Made by a program: the position numbers and the translations under genes | The notes under the pieces: generated by a model | What the model was told of the DNA's origin: nothing | Database searches by the model: none | The model's input: the letters and a program-made list of their open reading frames with translations, nothing else | Shown: positions 61,582 through 64,000 of the stretch, one piece after another | Layout of the letters: the number at the start of each line of letters is the position of its first letter | How positions within the stretch are numbered: the stretch's first letter is position 1 | Source of the DNA: Bolinopsis microptera | Taxonomy: Eukaryota > Ctenophora > Tentaculata > Lobata > Bolinopsidae | Reading direction: 5' to 3' | DNA: 64,000 nt | Assembly (NCBI RefSeq): GCF_026151205.1 | Contig: NC_087077.1 | Coordinates: 10,779,983-10,843,982 of the forward strand

Positions 61582-62759
61582 ATCCAACCACTCAAAATTG
61601 CCAACAGCTGTCATAATTTTACCACTGTATTGGCCCACGTTGTTAACAGCTCGTTCGAACAAGGGGTCTTTCCCCAAGCCTTGAAAACGGCAAAAGTAGT
61701 TCCTGTACATAAAGGTGGATCTAAAACTGACATCAAAAATTACAGACCGATATCTCTACTTGCCACTTTCTCAAAAGTCTACGAAAAGCTTATGCACAAT
61801 CGAGTCATAAATTTTTTGGATACCTACAATATTCTTTGTGAAAATCAATACGGCTTCCGCCCAGGTAGGTCTTGTGAACATGCACTTCTTAATGCTAAAG
61901 ACAGAATTCTCAATTCAATGTCTAAAAAGCAAGTTACTTTGCTCCTCTTGATTGACTTTAGCAAAGCCTTTGACCTTGTGGATCACTCCATACTCCTGAA
62001 TAAGCTCGAGCACTATGGCATAAGAGGTCTAGCTTTAAACTGGTTTAAATCATATCTTATGAACAGAAACCAGTTTGTATCAATTGGATCCTCTGAATCC
62101 TCAGCCAATCCAATTATTTACGGTGTACCCCAAGGTTCAATTTTGGGACCTCTCCTTTTTATAATCTACATAAACGATCTTCCTCAAATATCAGAAATAG
62201 CTAATTTCATCATGTACGCAGATGATGCAAACATTTTCCTAACAGGAGAAAATATAAACGAGGTTTATGATAAGCTCAAAATTCTTAGCGATGTCTTAGT
62301 TAAATGGGTAGATAACAACGGATTAGCTCTAAATCTTAAAAAACGAATTATATGATCTTTTCTCGACAAAGAAACCTCATTTATCGCGATGTAGTAATTT
62401 CTGGTGTCACAATCGAAAGAAAAACAGAAGCCCGTTTCTTAGGTGTTATAATAGATAACAAACTGAACTGGTAGCAACATATTTCTGCCATGAAAATGAA
62501 AATGGCCAGATACATTGGAGTCATGTACAAACTTAAAAAATATTTGCCTCTGGAAGCACGTTTACAAATATATCACAGCTTTGTGCAGTCTCACCTTAAT
62601 TACTGCTCCCTCGTCTGGGGTTTTGCTGCCAAATCCCATATAGAAACACTATTTGTTAAACAGAAAATGGGTCTTAGAGCAATACTACCAGGTTTTGTTA
62701 ATTACTGGTACAAAGATGGTACACCACCAGCAAGTACCAAGGGGAAGTTGGTCGTTTAG
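61582..62759 (+). pseudogene. CR1/Jockey-type non-LTR reverse transcriptase, truncated and broken
   Basis: The frame from 61582 (after a TAA) to 62355 encodes reverse transcriptase. Counting from 61630, NYRPISLL lies at about 37-44, FRPGR at 76-80, the motif-A aspartates in DFSKAFD at 109-115, GVPQGSILGP at 165-174 and YADD at 196-199, so the catalytic aspartates are intact. There is no endonuclease domain or ORF1, and the 5' end stops near the P hairpin. The frame breaks at an A-run near 62340. The thumb-like remainder continues in another frame to 62759 and has a TAG at 62472-62474. It cannot make a complete enzyme. Clade assignment to CR1/Jockey is from motif style only. Confidence 0.85.
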
Positions 62760-62764
62760 CTCCG

Positions 62765-63394
62765 GACAGTCTATGCAACGTCTATGCAACGTTCGTGCAA
62801 CAACAAAAGAACCGTCTATGCAACGTCTATGCAACGTCCCTGCACAATGAACACTCTATGCACACTCCCTGCACGGTCAGTCTATGCAACGTCTATGCAA
62901 CGTCTATGCAACGTCCCTGCGCAGTACCATATGAACACCGGCTACTAGCCGGCTAGTAGCCACTTTTGTAATAACAGCTCCTCAACTTCACATTAACAAC
63001 CGGCTACTAACCGGCACTTGAAAAGTGGTCACTAGCCGGCTACTAACCGGCTACTAGCCGGCTAGTGACCACAAAGTGGCTACTAACCGGCTACTAAGCG
63101 GTCACTAGCCGGCTATTAGCCGAGCTCTAAAGCAGACCTATTAGTAGCCGGTTCTAAACCGGCTACTAGCCGGCACTTGAAAAGCGGTCACTAGCCGGCT
63201 ACTAACCGGCTACTAACCGGCTAGTTACCACCAAGTGGCTACTAACCGGCTACTAACCGGTCACTAGCCGGCTCTAAAGCAGACCTATTAGTAGCCGGTT
63301 CTAAACCGGCTACTAGCCGGCACTTGAAAAGCGGTCACTCGCCGGCTACTAACCGGCTACTAACCGGCTAGTAACCACCAAGTGGCTACTAACC
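62765..63394. repeat. minisatellite with higher-order structure
   Basis: Two repeat types: TCTATGCAACG (11 bp, about 62770-62930) and CCGGCTACTAA/CCGGCTACTAG (about 62938-63394). The second is arranged in larger units that repeat CTCTAAAGCAGACCTATTAG and ACTTGAAAAGCGGTCACT, giving period-level order above the 11-mer. CCGGCTAGTAGCCGG-type inversions make it hairpin-prone. Confidence 0.85.
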
Positions 63395-63397
63395 GTA

Positions 63398-64000
63398 CTC
63401 CTTTTTATAATCTACATAAACGATCTTCCTCAAATATCAGAAATAGCTAATTTCATCATGTACGCAGATGATGCAAACATTTTCCTAACAGGAGAAAATA
63501 TAAACGAGGTTTATGATAAGCTCAAAATTCTTAGCGATGTCTTAGTTAAATGGGTAGATAACAACGGATTAGCTCTAAATCTTAAAAAACGAATTATATG
63601 ATCTTTTCTCGACAAAGAAACCTCATTTATCGCGATGTAGTAATTTCTGGTGTCACAATCGAAAGAAAAACAGAAGCCCGTTTCTTAGGTGTTATAATAG
63701 ATAACAAACTGAACTGGTCGCAACATATTTCTGCCATGAAAATGAAAATGGCCAGATACATTGGAGTCATGTACAAACTTAAAAAATATTTGCCTCTGGA
63801 AGCACGTTTACAAATATATCACAGCTTTGTGCAGTCTCACCTTAATTACTGCTCCCTCGTCTGGGGTTTTGCTGCCAAATCCCATATAGAAACACTATTT
63901 GTTAAACAGAAAATGGGTCTTAGAGCAATACTACCAGGTTTTGTTAATTACTGGTACAAAGATGGTACACCACCAGCAAGTACCAAGGGGAAGTTGGTCG
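63398..64000 (+). pseudogene. second copy of the reverse transcriptase 3' part
   Basis: Bases 63398-64000 repeat 62152-62754 at a constant offset of 1246. By eye I find one difference: TCG here against the TAG nonsense codon at 62472-62474. It starts abruptly within the reverse transcriptase, just before the YADD region, directly after the minisatellite, and shares the upstream A-run frameshift. It runs off the window. Confidence 0.85.

Noticed and set aside
61456-61710. Minus-strand 84-codon frame over the P module and RT start
   Set aside because: Antisense shadow of the reverse transcriptase joined to the hairpin arm.

Overview
Nuclear DNA of an animal, probably an invertebrate. The sequence is AT-rich, has introns with GT/AG splice sites, and is dominated by fold-back transposons, minisatellites and a decayed non-LTR retrotransposon. 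Two internal blocks of degenerate CCCTAA (TTAGGG-type) repeat fit a non-arthropod metazoan. I cannot name the phylum. Nothing bacterial, operon-like or CRISPR-like is present.

Only one gene can be modelled with confidence: a 12-TM major facilitator transporter of the SV2/SVOP-SLC22 type at 56060-58974, plus strand. By hand I could join four exons (56060-56172, 56594-56753, 56901-57090, 57884-58974). All junctions are in phase and give a 517-residue protein. About 720 bp upstream (55338-55447) lies a second, paralogous copy of the first coding exon with the same reading frame and the same phase-2 donor. The gene therefore appears to have two alternative first exons that encode different basic cytosolic N-terminal tails. 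This is the most interesting genic observation in the window. A possible 65-aa protein with a good start context lies at 24356-24553.

Layout: 1-6000 is packed with repeats. These are a short fold-back element with an 8-bp target duplication, a telomere-motif-carrying element, and a composite array of three repeat modules, here called R1, R2 and P. 6000-11000 holds further MITEs (hAT-like, PIF/Harbinger-like) and a diverged 0.5-kb segmental duplication interrupted by one of them. 11000-27000 is mostly unique noncoding DNA with three dispersed copies of an unknown 350-440 bp family, a TTAA-flanked piggyBac-like MITE and a miRNA-like hairpin. 27670-29180 holds two unrelated adjacent minisatellites, one with long G runs. 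29200-55100 is nearly featureless apart from several minisatellites, diverged tandem duplications and a perfect 18-bp hairpin. 55100-59240 is the transporter gene. 59464-61531 is another R1-R2-P composite, abutting a 5'-truncated CR1/Jockey-type reverse transcriptase whose 3' half is repeated, nearly identically, 1246 bp downstream across a higher-order minisatellite.

The P modules show covariation. At seven positions the three copies differ from one another, and in each copy both arms of the hairpin carry the matching change. This points to arm-to-arm copying or conservation of a hairpin.
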